NCBI GenBank assembly: GCA_964481005.1
Contig: CAYZRY010000002.1
Span: 1 to 64,000 of the forward strand
Direction of reading: 5' to 3'
Origin: CAYZRY01 sp964481005
Lineage (GTDB): Bacteria; Bacillota_I; Bacilli_A; RF39; UBA660
Length of the DNA: 64,000 nt
Shown: positions 7,879-16,390 of the stretch, piece after piece
Numbering within the stretch: position 1 is the stretch's first letter
Layout of the letters: the number at the start of each line of letters is the position of its first letter
Translations under genes and position numbers: made by a program
Notes under the pieces: generated by a model
Told to the model about the DNA's origin: nothing
What the model saw: only the letters and a program-made list of their open reading frames with translations
Database searches by the model: none

Positions 7879-8673
7879 TTATAATACAAAACGATCTTTA
7901 AAGCGACATTTTTTACATAAATCTAAATATGCTTTATTATTTTTAAATGATTGATTAGTTTTGATAAATTCTTCAGATTCTAAGATTTCAGCAAGTGACT
8001 TGTCAAAAACGTTACCAAAACTAGCATCACCATTACCATCTAAACAGCAAGGAACAACTGTCCCATCAGCTAAAATACCAATTTGATTGATTGTCCCTAA
8101 ACAGTATGAATCAGTTTCTTCTTCATCTTCTAAAGTTGGCCATCTAAATTCTTCATCTAAACTTAAATAAATGTTCTTTGCCAATTTACAATTTTCTGGC
8201 ATCTCATCAAAATGATATCTATTTTTAAGAAAATTCATTACCTCTTCGTCATAAACACCATTATTACTAATCCAAATTCGGTAATTAATATACATATTAT
8301 CACTTAGTCTATCGCAAGTTTCGGCAAGAGCATTTAAGTCTTTAATACACTCACTATGAAGAGAAACATTTATCTGATGAACTATTTCGTTTAATATATT
8401 TTCTTTTTTAGTTAGCAGTGAAGAATTGGTCGTAATTACTACTTTGAGATTATTTTTTTGACAAATATCTAAAATATCATTTAATTGACTATGTAAAAGT
8501 GGTTCACCTTTGACGTGGAGGTAAATATAATCACTGTAATTTTTAACTTCTTTAGCAAGCTTTTTAAAATTATCGATAGACATTTCACCACGATCATTCC
8601 AAGGTTTACAAAAGCAGCAGTTCAAATTACATTTACTTGTTATTTCGACATATATCTTTTTAAATCTAGCCAT
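7879..8673 (-). CDS. Radical SAM/SPASM domain protein of unknown function
   Basis: This is a radical SAM enzyme. The cluster motif CNLNCCFC (CxxxCxxC, Cys 15, 19 and 22) lies at the N-terminus, followed by IYLHVKGEPLLH, an expanded form of the GGEP motif, and TTNSSLLT. The C-terminal half has further cysteines (SYCLGT, VPCCLDG, DLCKKCRF) arranged like a SPASM domain, which holds auxiliary Fe-S clusters. SPASM enzymes often modify peptides or proteins, but no precursor peptide is visible beside it. It overlaps the end of uvrB. I chose the ATG at MARF (GAAGAG 8 bp upstream) over a GTG three codons earlier. The substrate is unknown. Confidence 0.85.
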   Translation of the reverse strand: MARFKKIYVEITSKCNLNCCFCKPWNDRGEMSIDNFKKLAKEVKNYSDYIYLHVKGEPLLHSQLNDILDICQKNNLKVVITTNSSLLTKKENILNEIVHQINVSLHSECIKDLNALAETCDRLSDNMYINYRIWISNNGVYDEEVMNFLKNRYHFDEMPENCKLAKNIYLSLDEEFRWPTLEDEEETDSYCLGTINQIGILADGTVVPCCLDGNGDASFGNVFDKSLAEILESEEFIKTNQSFKNNKAYLDLCKKCRFKDRFVL

Positions 8674-10624
8674 TTTTTTCACTCTTCATCTCAAAGATGA
8701 TATCTCTTAGTTCCATCGCTCTTTCAAAGTCTAGTTCATCAGCTGCTTTCATCATTGCCTGTTCAAGTTCTTCGATAGTAACAGTAGCATAATTATCTTC
8801 GCTCTTTTTCTTCTTGCTAACTTTTGTCTCATCGACATTAGAGATCAAGTCTCTGACTTCTTTGATGATTGTCTTAGGTACAATGCCATTTTCTTCATTA
8901 TATTTTTCTTGAATGTTTCGTCTTCGCGCTGTCTCTTCGATAGCATTTTTCATCGAATCTGTTATCTTATCAGCATACATTATTGTTTTACCTTCGGCAT
9001 TACGAGCACATCGTCCAATTGTCTGTATTAAACTGCGGGTACTACGAAGGAAACCTTCTTTGTCAGCATCGAGAATTGCAATTAGGCTAACTTCCGGTAT
9101 ATCTAATCCTTCACGAAGTAAGTTAATTCCAACTAAGCAATCGTACTTTCCAAGGCGAAGATCTCGAATGATACGCAATCTCTCTAACGTTTTAACTTCA
9201 GCATGTATATAGGCAACTGAAATGTCGATATTTTTTAAGTAATCTGTTAACTCCTCGGCCATTCTAATCGTTAAGGTAGTAATTAAAGTTCTTTCTCCTC
9301 TAGCGATGCGTTCTTTTATCTCACCTATTAAATCATCTATTTGTCCATGACTTGGTCTAATTTCAATTAGTGGATCAAGTAGTCCAGTCGGTCTGATAAT
9401 TTGTTCAACGACCCTTTTATCAACCTTTTCAAGTTCATAATCACCAGGCGTTGCTGAAACATATATTGCCTGATTAATTTTCTTTTCAAACTCATCGAAG
9501 GTTAAAGGTCTATTATCAAGAGCACTAGGCAATCTAAAGCCATAGTCAACAAGTGTCTGTTTACGCGATCTATCACCATTGTACATTGCTCTGACTTGCG
9601 GAACAGTTACATGCGATTCATCGATAACCAGTAAAAAGTCATCCGGAAAGAAGTCCATCAATGTCTCTGGTGTTTCACCGGCTTTTCTACCCGCTAAATG
9701 TCTCGAATAGTTTTCTATACCAGAGCAAAAACCAGTTTCACTCATCATCTCTAAATCGTATTTGACTCTTTGCTCAAGTCTTTGATATTCAACTAACTTA
9801 TTAGCTTCGGCTAATTCTTCTAATCTTTCGGCAAGTTCAAGTTTAATATTCTCAATTGCTTTTTCAAGTTTTTCACTACCAACGACAAAGTGACTAGCTG
9901 GAAAAATAGAAACACTTTTTTTATTTAATTTAATTGTTCCCGTCAAGACATCAAACTCACTGATGCGCTCTATTTCATCGCCAAAGAATTCAACCCTTAT
10001 TCCACTAGCTCTTTCATATGTAGGAATTATCTCAAGGACATCTCCCCTTACCCTAAAAGTACCACGTTTAAAATCGTGGTCATTTCTTTCAAAAAGCATA
10101 TCGACAAGTTTTAATAAAACTTTATCTCTATCTATTTCATCACCGACATTTAGAGTCAGCATATTTTTTTCGTATTCTTCTTTTTCACCAATACCATAAA
10201 TACAAGAGACACTAGCTACGACTATTACATCGCGTCTTGAAATCAAGCTACTGGTCGCAGCATGTCTAAGTTCGTCTATTTCATCATTAATCGAAGAATC
10301 TTTTTCAATATAGGTATCAGTCGATGGAACATAAGCTTCCGGTTGATAATAATCGTAGTACGAAACAAAGTATTCTACTCGGTTATCGGGAAATAATTCT
10401 TTTAATTCTGAATATAATTGACCCGCTAAAGTTTTGTTATGAGCCATAATGAGAGTTGGTTTTTGAACTTTTTCGATAACGTTTGCTATTGTGAAAGTTT
10501 TACCTGTTCCAGTTGCACCCAAAAGGACCTGGCTTTCTTTGCCAAGTTCTATTCCTTCGACTAATTTATCTATTGCCTGTGGCTGATCACCAGCCGCTTT
10601 AAAACTCGATGCAATCTTAAACAT
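8666..10624 (-). CDS. uvrB: UvrABC excinuclease subunit B
   Basis: UvrB is the damage-verifying helicase-like core of nucleotide excision repair; it receives DNA from UvrA and recruits UvrC. The 652 residues are typical. Walker A is GATGTGKTF near residue 37; the beta-hairpin region YYDYYQPEAYVP lies near 90-101; DESHVT is the Walker B; and the C-terminal UVR domain (EELEQAMMKAADELDFERAM) is intact. The start has GAGAGG just upstream. It heads a run of overlapping genes (radical SAM, unknown, uvrA, yvlD-like, lgt), suggesting one long transcript. Confidence 0.98.
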   Translation of the reverse strand: MFKIASSFKAAGDQPQAIDKLVEGIELGKESQVLLGATGTGKTFTIANVIEKVQKPTLIMAHNKTLAGQLYSELKELFPDNRVEYFVSYYDYYQPEAYVPSTDTYIEKDSSINDEIDELRHAATSSLISRRDVIVVASVSCIYGIGEKEEYEKNMLTLNVGDEIDRDKVLLKLVDMLFERNDHDFKRGTFRVRGDVLEIIPTYERASGIRVEFFGDEIERISEFDVLTGTIKLNKKSVSIFPASHFVVGSEKLEKAIENIKLELAERLEELAEANKLVEYQRLEQRVKYDLEMMSETGFCSGIENYSRHLAGRKAGETPETLMDFFPDDFLLVIDESHVTVPQVRAMYNGDRSRKQTLVDYGFRLPSALDNRPLTFDEFEKKINQAIYVSATPGDYELEKVDKRVVEQIIRPTGLLDPLIEIRPSHGQIDDLIGEIKERIARGERTLITTLTIRMAEELTDYLKNIDISVAYIHAEVKTLERLRIIRDLRLGKYDCLVGINLLREGLDIPEVSLIAILDADKEGFLRSTRSLIQTIGRCARNAEGKTIMYADKITDSMKNAIEETARRRNIQEKYNEENGIVPKTIIKEVRDLISNVDETKVSKKKKSEDNYATVTIEELEQAMMKAADELDFERAMELRDIIFEMKSEKNG

Positions 10625-10684
10625 TTTGCCTCTCTTTCAGGACTTTATTTTACCACTTTTAGTACTTATTAACAAGAAGGCGAA

Positions 10685-10712
10685 CAAAAAGAAAAAGAGC
10701 AATGCTCTTTTA
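10685..10712 (-). terminator. Terminator after the M23 peptidase gene
   Basis: On the minus strand AAAGAGC-ATT-GCTCTTT is followed by TTCTTTTTG. It overlaps the stop codon of the M23 peptidase gene and ends the ftsE-ftsX-peptidase transcript before uvrB. Confidence 0.8.
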
Positions 10713-11903
10713 TCTATTATTCCAAGTAACTCCCCTTGCTGGGAAACTAATTACTGCTCGTGCTCCTTTGTAACCTTGTCTAGCCATACTAGATACGAAA
10801 CTAGTATATCTCGACCAACTAGAGCATCGCGAATCACTCATGTTATATAATCGACAAGGCATGACTTCAATATGCAGATGGACACCAAACGAATATCCAG
10901 TATTACCCATATATCCAATTATATCTTCACTAGTAACACGTTTTCCAACATAGATATTTCCATATCTTGATAAGTGGCCATAAATAGCTGTATACCATGT
11001 TCCTTTAGCTATTGAATAGTATTCAACAGTAACACAAAGTGCTCCATATGTATCGCGGTAAATCGAAGTAATTCTTCCATTACCGATAGAATATAGGGCT
11101 GTTCGCTCGCGAAGACTACTACCAATATCTAACCCACGATGTAGATAACCAGGTCTAGTAAACCCAAACTCTTGAGTAATATATCCTGTTCTAGTAGGTC
11201 TACGGAATATTCCAGCATCGCCATCGACAGCACAATCAATACCTATGCGATGATGAGATTTACAACCAACCTTTTTATAACCACTGACGATCTCTTGATA
11301 AATTTTTACTTGCTGAGCAACACTGACACCAGCTGTTTCAAGCGAAGACTTTTCTTCACCTAAAGTTTCGACATATGATTCAAGCTGAACTTGACTCTTC
11401 TGCAACTGTATTTCTTTTTGATTTATTTCTTTTTCACGGTTGTTGTTTTTTTCAACCATATCGCTTAGTTCAGTGATCTTGTTTTCATTGTATTCAATCA
11501 TCTGTTCAATAACCGATAAACGATAGATCAAGCTAGTTATGTCTTCAGCTCCAAAAGCATATTCTAAAGCCTTGTTATTACCACTTTTAGTAAGTTGATA
11601 ATACTCGACAACCTTCTTTGTTTCAACTTCCTTATCGGCTATTTCATCATTGAACTTTGAAACTTCCTGACGAAGAACAACGACTTCTCTAGCCATATTC
11701 TTCATCTCTTGTTGAATATTTGAAATATTTCTATTAGTTGAATTAATTTTGTTTTGTGTCAAATTAATGGCTGCTTTATTGGCATTTACCTGAGCAATAT
11801 AATTTGCTAATTTCTTTTCATATTCTCCTAAAGTGATAGCTTGTATACCTAGCGGAGAAAAGACTAGGCAGACTATGATAGCTATCAGTGCTTTCTTCAT
11901 CAT
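10710..11903 (-). CDS. Secreted M23-family (LytM) murein hydrolase with coiled coil
   Basis: This exported peptidoglycan endopeptidase has 397 residues. It has a signal peptide (about 1-22, ending IQA), a long coiled-coil region (about 25-200) rich in Asn, Glu and Lys, and a C-terminal LytM/M23 domain. The zinc ligands are visible as HRGLDI (His, Asp) and HLHIEV (HxH), with a further His in IYGHLS, so the enzyme should be active. The gene overlaps ftsX by 4 bp. This matches the partnership in which FtsEX activates a coiled-coil hydrolase at the septum (EnvC-amidase in E. coli, PcsB in streptococci, CwlO in Bacillus). An FtsX-gated role is inferred. Confidence 0.88.
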   Translation of the reverse strand: MMKKALIAIIVCLVFSPLGIQAITLGEYEKKLANYIAQVNANKAAINLTQNKINSTNRNISNIQQEMKNMAREVVVLRQEVSKFNDEIADKEVETKKVVEYYQLTKSGNNKALEYAFGAEDITSLIYRLSVIEQMIEYNENKITELSDMVEKNNNREKEINQKEIQLQKSQVQLESYVETLGEEKSSLETAGVSVAQQVKIYQEIVSGYKKVGCKSHHRIGIDCAVDGDAGIFRRPTRTGYITQEFGFTRPGYLHRGLDIGSSLRERTALYSIGNGRITSIYRDTYGALCVTVEYYSIAKGTWYTAIYGHLSRYGNIYVGKRVTSEDIIGYMGNTGYSFGVHLHIEVMPCRLYNMSDSRCSSWSRYTSFVSSMARQGYKGARAVISFPARGVTWNNR

Positions 11904-12799
11904 ATCTTCAGGTACCTGCGTACAGCACTACTACTTCCGATCATACCGACAAGGATTCCAAATAGGACAATTATTGCCGATACGTAGAAGACAAATGGAT
12001 ACGGCGTAACTAATTTTATAAGTGGTGAGAAGATATGTCCTTCAAACCTATTGTATAAAGCAATGTAACCATATATGACAAATAGTACTGGAATAATAGA
12101 ACCAAGTAGTCCAAGGATCATTCCTTCGATAACAAACGGCAGACGAATATTGAAGTTCGAAGCACCGACAACTCGCATGATTGCTATTTCATTTTGTCTT
12201 GAGAAAATAGTTAATTTAATTGTATTGACGATTAGAACAATCGTTACAAAGACAAGGACAACAACGATAGCTATTAGCAGTTTTTCAACTAGTGAGAATG
12301 CACTAAGCATTTTTTCAACCATTACTTCGCCATAGTTAACTATTTCAACCTGCTCAATCTTTTTAATTTTACTACTCGTATCACTAATTTTTTCTAGGTC
12401 TACGACCTTAACTTGAAAACTATCTTTAAGTGGTGACTCATCTTTATCCCAATCACTCATAATTGTCTTGAAAAAATCTGATTCAGCCATTAGTTCTTGT
12501 TTTTGTTCTTCTTTCGATTTATAGACAACTGATTCAACATTAGCTATGGCTCTAATTTCTTTATCGATTCGCTCGATATCTTTTTCATCAGCTTTAGCAC
12601 TGACAAAAACGACCATCGTTACGTCTTCTTTCATCTTTTTGGTAAAATTATCGACATTTAATGATCCGACCATCGCTATAGCTACAACTAATAATGTAAT
12701 TGATATACATGATACAGCTGCAAACGAAAGTGAAAAGTTTCTGATTGCACTTTTAAAAGCATCGCGGATTCCACGACCTAACATTCTAAATATTTTCAT
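11900..12799 (-). CDS. ftsX: Cell division protein FtsX
   Basis: FtsX is the membrane subunit of the FtsEX complex, transmitting ATP hydrolysis by FtsE to an extracellular murein hydrolase. The 299 residues show the family layout: a cytoplasmic N-terminus, a first helix (about 22-45), an extracellular loop of roughly 120 residues that includes VVFVSAKADEKDIERID, then three helices near the C-terminus. It overlaps the end of ftsE by 14 bp and the start of the hydrolase gene by 4 bp, so the three are translationally coupled. Confidence 0.95.
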   Translation of the reverse strand: MKIFRMLGRGIRDAFKSAIRNFSLSFAAVSCISITLLVVAIAMVGSLNVDNFTKKMKEDVTMVVFVSAKADEKDIERIDKEIRAIANVESVVYKSKEEQKQELMAESDFFKTIMSDWDKDESPLKDSFQVKVVDLEKISDTSSKIKKIEQVEIVNYGEVMVEKMLSAFSLVEKLLIAIVVVLVFVTIVLIVNTIKLTIFSRQNEIAIMRVVGASNFNIRLPFVIEGMILGLLGSIIPVLFVIYGYIALYNRFEGHIFSPLIKLVTPYPFVFYVSAIIVLFGILVGMIGSSSAVRRYLKI

Positions 12800-13481
12800 C
12801 GTATTTCCCCTTTTCTAGATCGGTGATAATGCGACCATCTCTAAGTGTAATAACACGTTTCTTAAGTTTATTGACAATATCTTTATCGTGAGTTGCAACT
12901 ATTACTGTTGTACCCATTGTTTTGTTGATATTGCTAAGTACCTTGATAACTTCCATGCTACGCTCTGGATCTAGGTTTCCAGTTGGCTCATCACAGATCA
13001 ATAATTTTGGATTATTGACGATAGCTCTAGCAATAGCAACTCTTTGCTGCTCACCACCAGATAACTCTCTTGGATACATTCTCGTCTTTGATTTTAAACC
13101 AACTAATTCGATAGCTTTTAATACTTGAACCTGAATATCTGACTTTTTAGCTCCCATCGCCTCAAGGGCAAAAGCAACATTTTCATAAACAGTCAATTTA
13201 GGAAGTAATCTGTAATCTTGAAAAACTACCCCTAATTTTCTACGTAATTTATAAACTTTCCCATCACGTAATTTAGCCACGTTAATACCGCCAAGAATAA
13301 TTTCTCCGCTATCAGGTCTAATTTCTCTATATAACATCTTTGTAAAAGTTGATTTACCAGAACCGGAACCACCTATTAAAAAGACAAAATCACCCTTCTT
13401 GATCTTTACTGAAACATCACGAAGAGCTACTACACCATTCTTATACTTAACTGTAACATTGTTGATGTTAATTAACTCCAT
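12786..13481 (-). CDS. ftsE: Cell division ATP-binding protein FtsE
   Basis: FtsE is the cytoplasmic ABC-type ATPase of FtsEX. The 231 residues contain Walker A (GGSGSGKST near residue 37), the Q-loop in VFQDYRLLP, the ABC signature LSGGEQQRVAIARAI and Walker B (LLICDEPTGNLDP). The DYRLLP motif after the Q-loop is characteristic of FtsE rather than other ABC ATPases. It is the first gene of the ftsE-ftsX-hydrolase operon, with a probable extended -10 promoter about 20-30 bp upstream. Confidence 0.96.
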   Translation of the reverse strand: MELININNVTVKYKNGVVALRDVSVKIKKGDFVFLIGGSGSGKSTFTKMLYREIRPDSGEIILGGINVAKLRDGKVYKLRRKLGVVFQDYRLLPKLTVYENVAFALEAMGAKKSDIQVQVLKAIELVGLKSKTRMYPRELSGGEQQRVAIARAIVNNPKLLICDEPTGNLDPERSMEVIKVLSNINKTMGTTVIVATHDKDIVNKLKKRVITLRDGRIITDLEKGKYDENI

Positions 13482-13502
13482 TTTCCACCGCCTCGTATAA
13501 TA

Positions 13503-13511
13503 ATTATAGCA
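13503..13511 (-). promoter_or_regulatory. Extended -10 promoter of the ftsEX operon
   Basis: The minus strand reads TGCTATAAT, an extended -10, about 22 bp before the ftsE start. No clear -35 is present; the upstream bases belong to the terminator of the YitT operon. Confidence 0.5.
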
Positions 13512-13512
13512 T

Positions 13513-13542
13513 AAAAAAAAGTAACTCTATAAAAAAGTTACT
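13513..13542 (-). terminator. Terminator of the yitT-yitT transcript
   Basis: On the minus strand AGTAACT/AGTTACT form a stem followed by eight T. It overlaps the stop codon of the second YitT gene. Confidence 0.85.
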
Positions 13543-14395
13543 CTCCTCCTTGAAGTTGATAGGAATCAGTGACAACAAAGAAGACATTTGTGTCAAGTGA
13601 TTCGATCTTTTCTTTAAACTTAAAATAATCTCTAGTTGGAATAACTGTCATGATTGCTTTGGTCTCTTTATTTTTATAACCACCTTTTACATCAAAGATT
13701 GTTGCTCCGTGATGCATGTCTTTGATTAGGAAATCTGAGATTTTTTCATATTCACTGGTAACAATAATAATATATTTATTTGATGATATACCAAGAACAA
13801 TCTTTTCCATCATCACCATGCTTGCATATAGAGCTACAGCTGCATACATCATATTCATTGGACCAAAATTAGTAAATGCGAGTAGAACAATTATTATGTT
13901 GATAATGTTTTCCCATTTGTTAATTGATAAGTGCCATACTTTATTAAATATTTGAGCTAATAGGCTAACTCCTCCAAGACTAAGATGAGTTCTGCTAACC
14001 ATTCCTTTGATGAAACCGATTACTACTCCGGCAAGAAGTGCGACAATCAAAGTATCATCACTACCAAGGTCAGATATGCTGCTAAATCCTTTGGTTAGTT
14101 CAACGAAAATTGGTAGGGCAAAACTAGCATATAATGCAGGCAATATCTTATCAATTCTTAGTGATAGTAAACTGATAAGCAAAATACATGATGAGATAAA
14201 TAGAATAAGCAGTGAATAATCCATTTGATAGAAGTCATATGAAATTAATGAGAATGATAATACTCCGCCAATAGGTATCTTAAACGGTACTAAAATTAAA
14301 TTAAAGACAATAGCTAAAACAAATAGGCATAAAGTCATAATAAAATAATCTTTAAAAATCATCCATAATTTTTCTTTTCTTTTCATTCTAGACAT
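13538..14395 (-). CDS. YitT family membrane protein (second of two)
   Basis: This is a YitT-family protein of 285 residues: an N-terminal basic segment, about five membrane helices (DUF161-type) and a C-terminal soluble DUF2179 domain (about 205-285) ending VVTDSYQLQGGE. The family is widespread in Bacillota and its transport substrate is not established. GGAGGTGATAAAC precedes the ATG chosen here; this ribosome-binding site lies inside the end of the upstream paralogue, and the two genes overlap by 8 bp. The two copies are clearly homologous, sharing the VTDSYQ...GG ending. Confidence 0.85.
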   Translation of the reverse strand: MSRMKRKEKLWMIFKDYFIMTLCLFVLAIVFNLILVPFKIPIGGVLSFSLISYDFYQMDYSLLILFISSCILLISLLSLRIDKILPALYASFALPIFVELTKGFSSISDLGSDDTLIVALLAGVVIGFIKGMVSRTHLSLGGVSLLAQIFNKVWHLSINKWENIINIIIVLLAFTNFGPMNMMYAAVALYASMVMMEKIVLGISSNKYIIIVTSEYEKISDFLIKDMHHGATIFDVKGGYKNKETKAIMTVIPTRDYFKFKEKIESLDTNVFFVVTDSYQLQGGE

Positions 14396-15245
14396 GTTTA
14401 TCACCTCCGATAACTTGATATGAGTCTGTGACTGAGAAAAAGGCTTTTCGATCAATCTTTTTAATTCCTTCGGTTAGTCTGTGGTATCTAGATGTTGGAA
14501 TAACGCAGAGTAGAACGTTTTGTTTATTGTCGGTGAAGGCTCCAGTTCCCTCAAAGACACTGACGCTTCTCTTGTGTTTGTGAAAAATATGATTTTTAAC
14601 TTCTTCTTCTTTAGAAGTAATGATATACACTGCTTTCGAAGAACTAATTCCAAGCACTACCTTATCAGTCATGACACTGGTAAGCCAAAGAATAAAGAGT
14701 GAATAGATAGCTTCTTTTAAACCAAAGAAATAAGCACTAGATAAAGCAATTAAACCATCACTTAGCAGTATTGCTAGTCCCAGTGACATCTTACCGTAGC
14801 GTTCAACTATCTGATTGATAACGTCTGTCCCGCCGGTAGTAAAACCAACCTTAAATACCATTCCATTTCCAAGTCCATCTAAAATACCAGCAAATAAAGC
14901 TGCTAAAAGAAGTGAGCTTCCACTAAAATCGATAGCTCTGACAAGCGGCTCAGTAAGGGCAACAAACACAGGCATAACTAGACTTCCGACAAGTGATCCG
15001 AACGTTGCTTTTTTACCTAGAAAAATGCTACTGACAAAAAGTAATGATATGTTTATAACAGCTACCGTGACTGCTATGTTGTATCCAAAAGCCGCATGAA
15101 TTATTAGTGATAATCCTGTCGCATTACCAGCCGCAAACTCATTTGGTACCATGAATGTGTTATAGGCCACAGCACAGATAAAAAGACCTAATAACATATA
15201 GGCATATCGATAAATTATTTTCTTGTGCTCCCTTTTTATTCTCAT
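14388..15245 (-). CDS. YitT family membrane protein (first of two)
   Basis: This 285-residue paralogue of the next gene has the same layout: several membrane helices with the NGMVFKVGFTTGGTDVINQ segment typical of YitT, then a DUF2179 domain ending SVTDSYQVIGGDK. AGAGGATAAGA is the ribosome-binding site, formed by the end of prfB two bases upstream. A tandem gene duplication is the simplest explanation for the pair. The molecular function is not known. Confidence 0.86.
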   Translation of the reverse strand: MRIKREHKKIIYRYAYMLLGLFICAVAYNTFMVPNEFAAGNATGLSLIIHAAFGYNIAVTVAVINISLLFVSSIFLGKKATFGSLVGSLVMPVFVALTEPLVRAIDFSGSSLLLAALFAGILDGLGNGMVFKVGFTTGGTDVINQIVERYGKMSLGLAILLSDGLIALSSAYFFGLKEAIYSLFILWLTSVMTDKVVLGISSSKAVYIITSKEEEVKNHIFHKHKRSVSVFEGTGAFTDNKQNVLLCVIPTSRYHRLTEGIKKIDRKAFFSVTDSYQVIGGDKHV

Positions 15246-15247
15246 TC

Positions 15248-16324
15248 TTATCCTCTTAGTTCGGCTTCGATAAAGATATCTAAATCACCATCTAAAACGC
15301 GATCGACATTGCTAGTCTCTGTTTTATTACGATGATCTTTGACCATCGAATACGGATGCATGACATAACTTCTTATCTGTGAACCAAAATCAATGTTCTT
15401 AACATTCCCTTTAATTTTGGAAAATTCTTCTTTTTTCTTTTCCTCTTCAAGTAAGTATAACTTATTTTTAAGCATCTTCATACACTGTTCTTTATTTTGT
15501 ATCTGACTACGTTCATTTTGACAAGTTACAACTATTCCGGTTGGCAAGTGGGTAATTCTAACAGCACTATCTGTCGTGTTAACTCCTTGTCCTCCCTTTC
15601 CACTAGATCTAAAGACATCTATTCTAATATCTTTATCATTTATCTCTACTTCGATACTATCGTCAAGCTCTGGCATGATATCAACTGATGCAAACGATGT
15701 ATGACGACGTTTATTGGAATCAAATGGGGAAATTCTAACTAAGCGATGAATCCCCTTTTCATTTTTTAAGTATCCATAACTGTACTTACCCTTAATATAC
15801 ATTGTAACAGTCTTCAAACCTGCTTCATCTCCTGGTAAATAGTCGAGAATATCATATTTATAATTATTTTTTTCACAGTATCTAGAATACATTCTAAAAA
15901 GCATTTCAGCCCAATCACAAGCCTCTGTTCCTCCAGCTCCACTGTGAATCTCAAGAAAGCAATTACCACGGTCATATTCACCATCTAATAACATAGCTAT
16001 CTCTAGTTGATCCATTCTTTTCATTAGCGATTTAACTGAACTACTAATTGTTTCATCTATTTCAACACCCATATTTATGAGTTCTAAACTATCATCTATT
16101 TCACTTTTTAGTTCATTGATTGAAACAGTTATATTCTTTAAATCATTCAGTTGCTCTATAACCTTGTTAGCTTCTTCTTTATCATCCCAAAAATTGGCAG
16201 AACTCATTCTCTCTTCGAGCTTAGCTACTTCCATATTCTTATTATCTATATCAAAAGAAATCCAAAGCTTTTCAAGCTTTTCTTTAATCTCTTCTAAATT
16301 TTTAATAATTACTTGTTCTTCCAT
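15248..16324 (-). CDS. prfB: Peptide chain release factor 2, without programmed frameshift
   Basis: RF2 recognises UAA and UGA and triggers peptide release. The 358 residues are full length: an N-terminal helical domain, the stop-codon recognition SPF motif in RISPFDSNKRRHTSFASV, and the catalytic GGQ in RSSGKGGQGVN. Most bacterial prfB genes need a +1 frameshift near codon 25 at CTTTGAC. Here the frame is continuous and the equivalent place reads SFDID, encoded by TCT TTT GAT ATA. RF2 autoregulation by frameshifting is therefore absent. It precedes the two YitT genes with a 2-bp gap. Confidence 0.95.
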   Translation of the reverse strand: MEEQVIIKNLEEIKEKLEKLWISFDIDNKNMEVAKLEERMSSANFWDDKEEANKVIEQLNDLKNITVSINELKSEIDDSLELINMGVEIDETISSSVKSLMKRMDQLEIAMLLDGEYDRGNCFLEIHSGAGGTEACDWAEMLFRMYSRYCEKNNYKYDILDYLPGDEAGLKTVTMYIKGKYSYGYLKNEKGIHRLVRISPFDSNKRRHTSFASVDIMPELDDSIEVEINDKDIRIDVFRSSGKGGQGVNTTDSAVRITHLPTGIVVTCQNERSQIQNKEQCMKMLKNKLYLLEEEKKKEEFSKIKGNVKNIDFGSQIRSYVMHPYSMVKDHRNKTETSNVDRVLDGDLDIFIEAELRG

Positions 16325-16356
16325 ATAATACCTATAATAATTATAGAGATAAAAAC

Positions 16357-16387
16357 AAAAAAAATCTACTTTTAAGTAGATTTTTCT
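16357..16387 (-). terminator. Terminator after the YfcC-like gene
   Basis: On the minus strand AAATCTACTT/AAGTAGATTT forms a strong stem followed by a T run. It ends the transcript of the transporter gene before prfB. Confidence 0.85.
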
Positions 16388-16390
16388 TTA

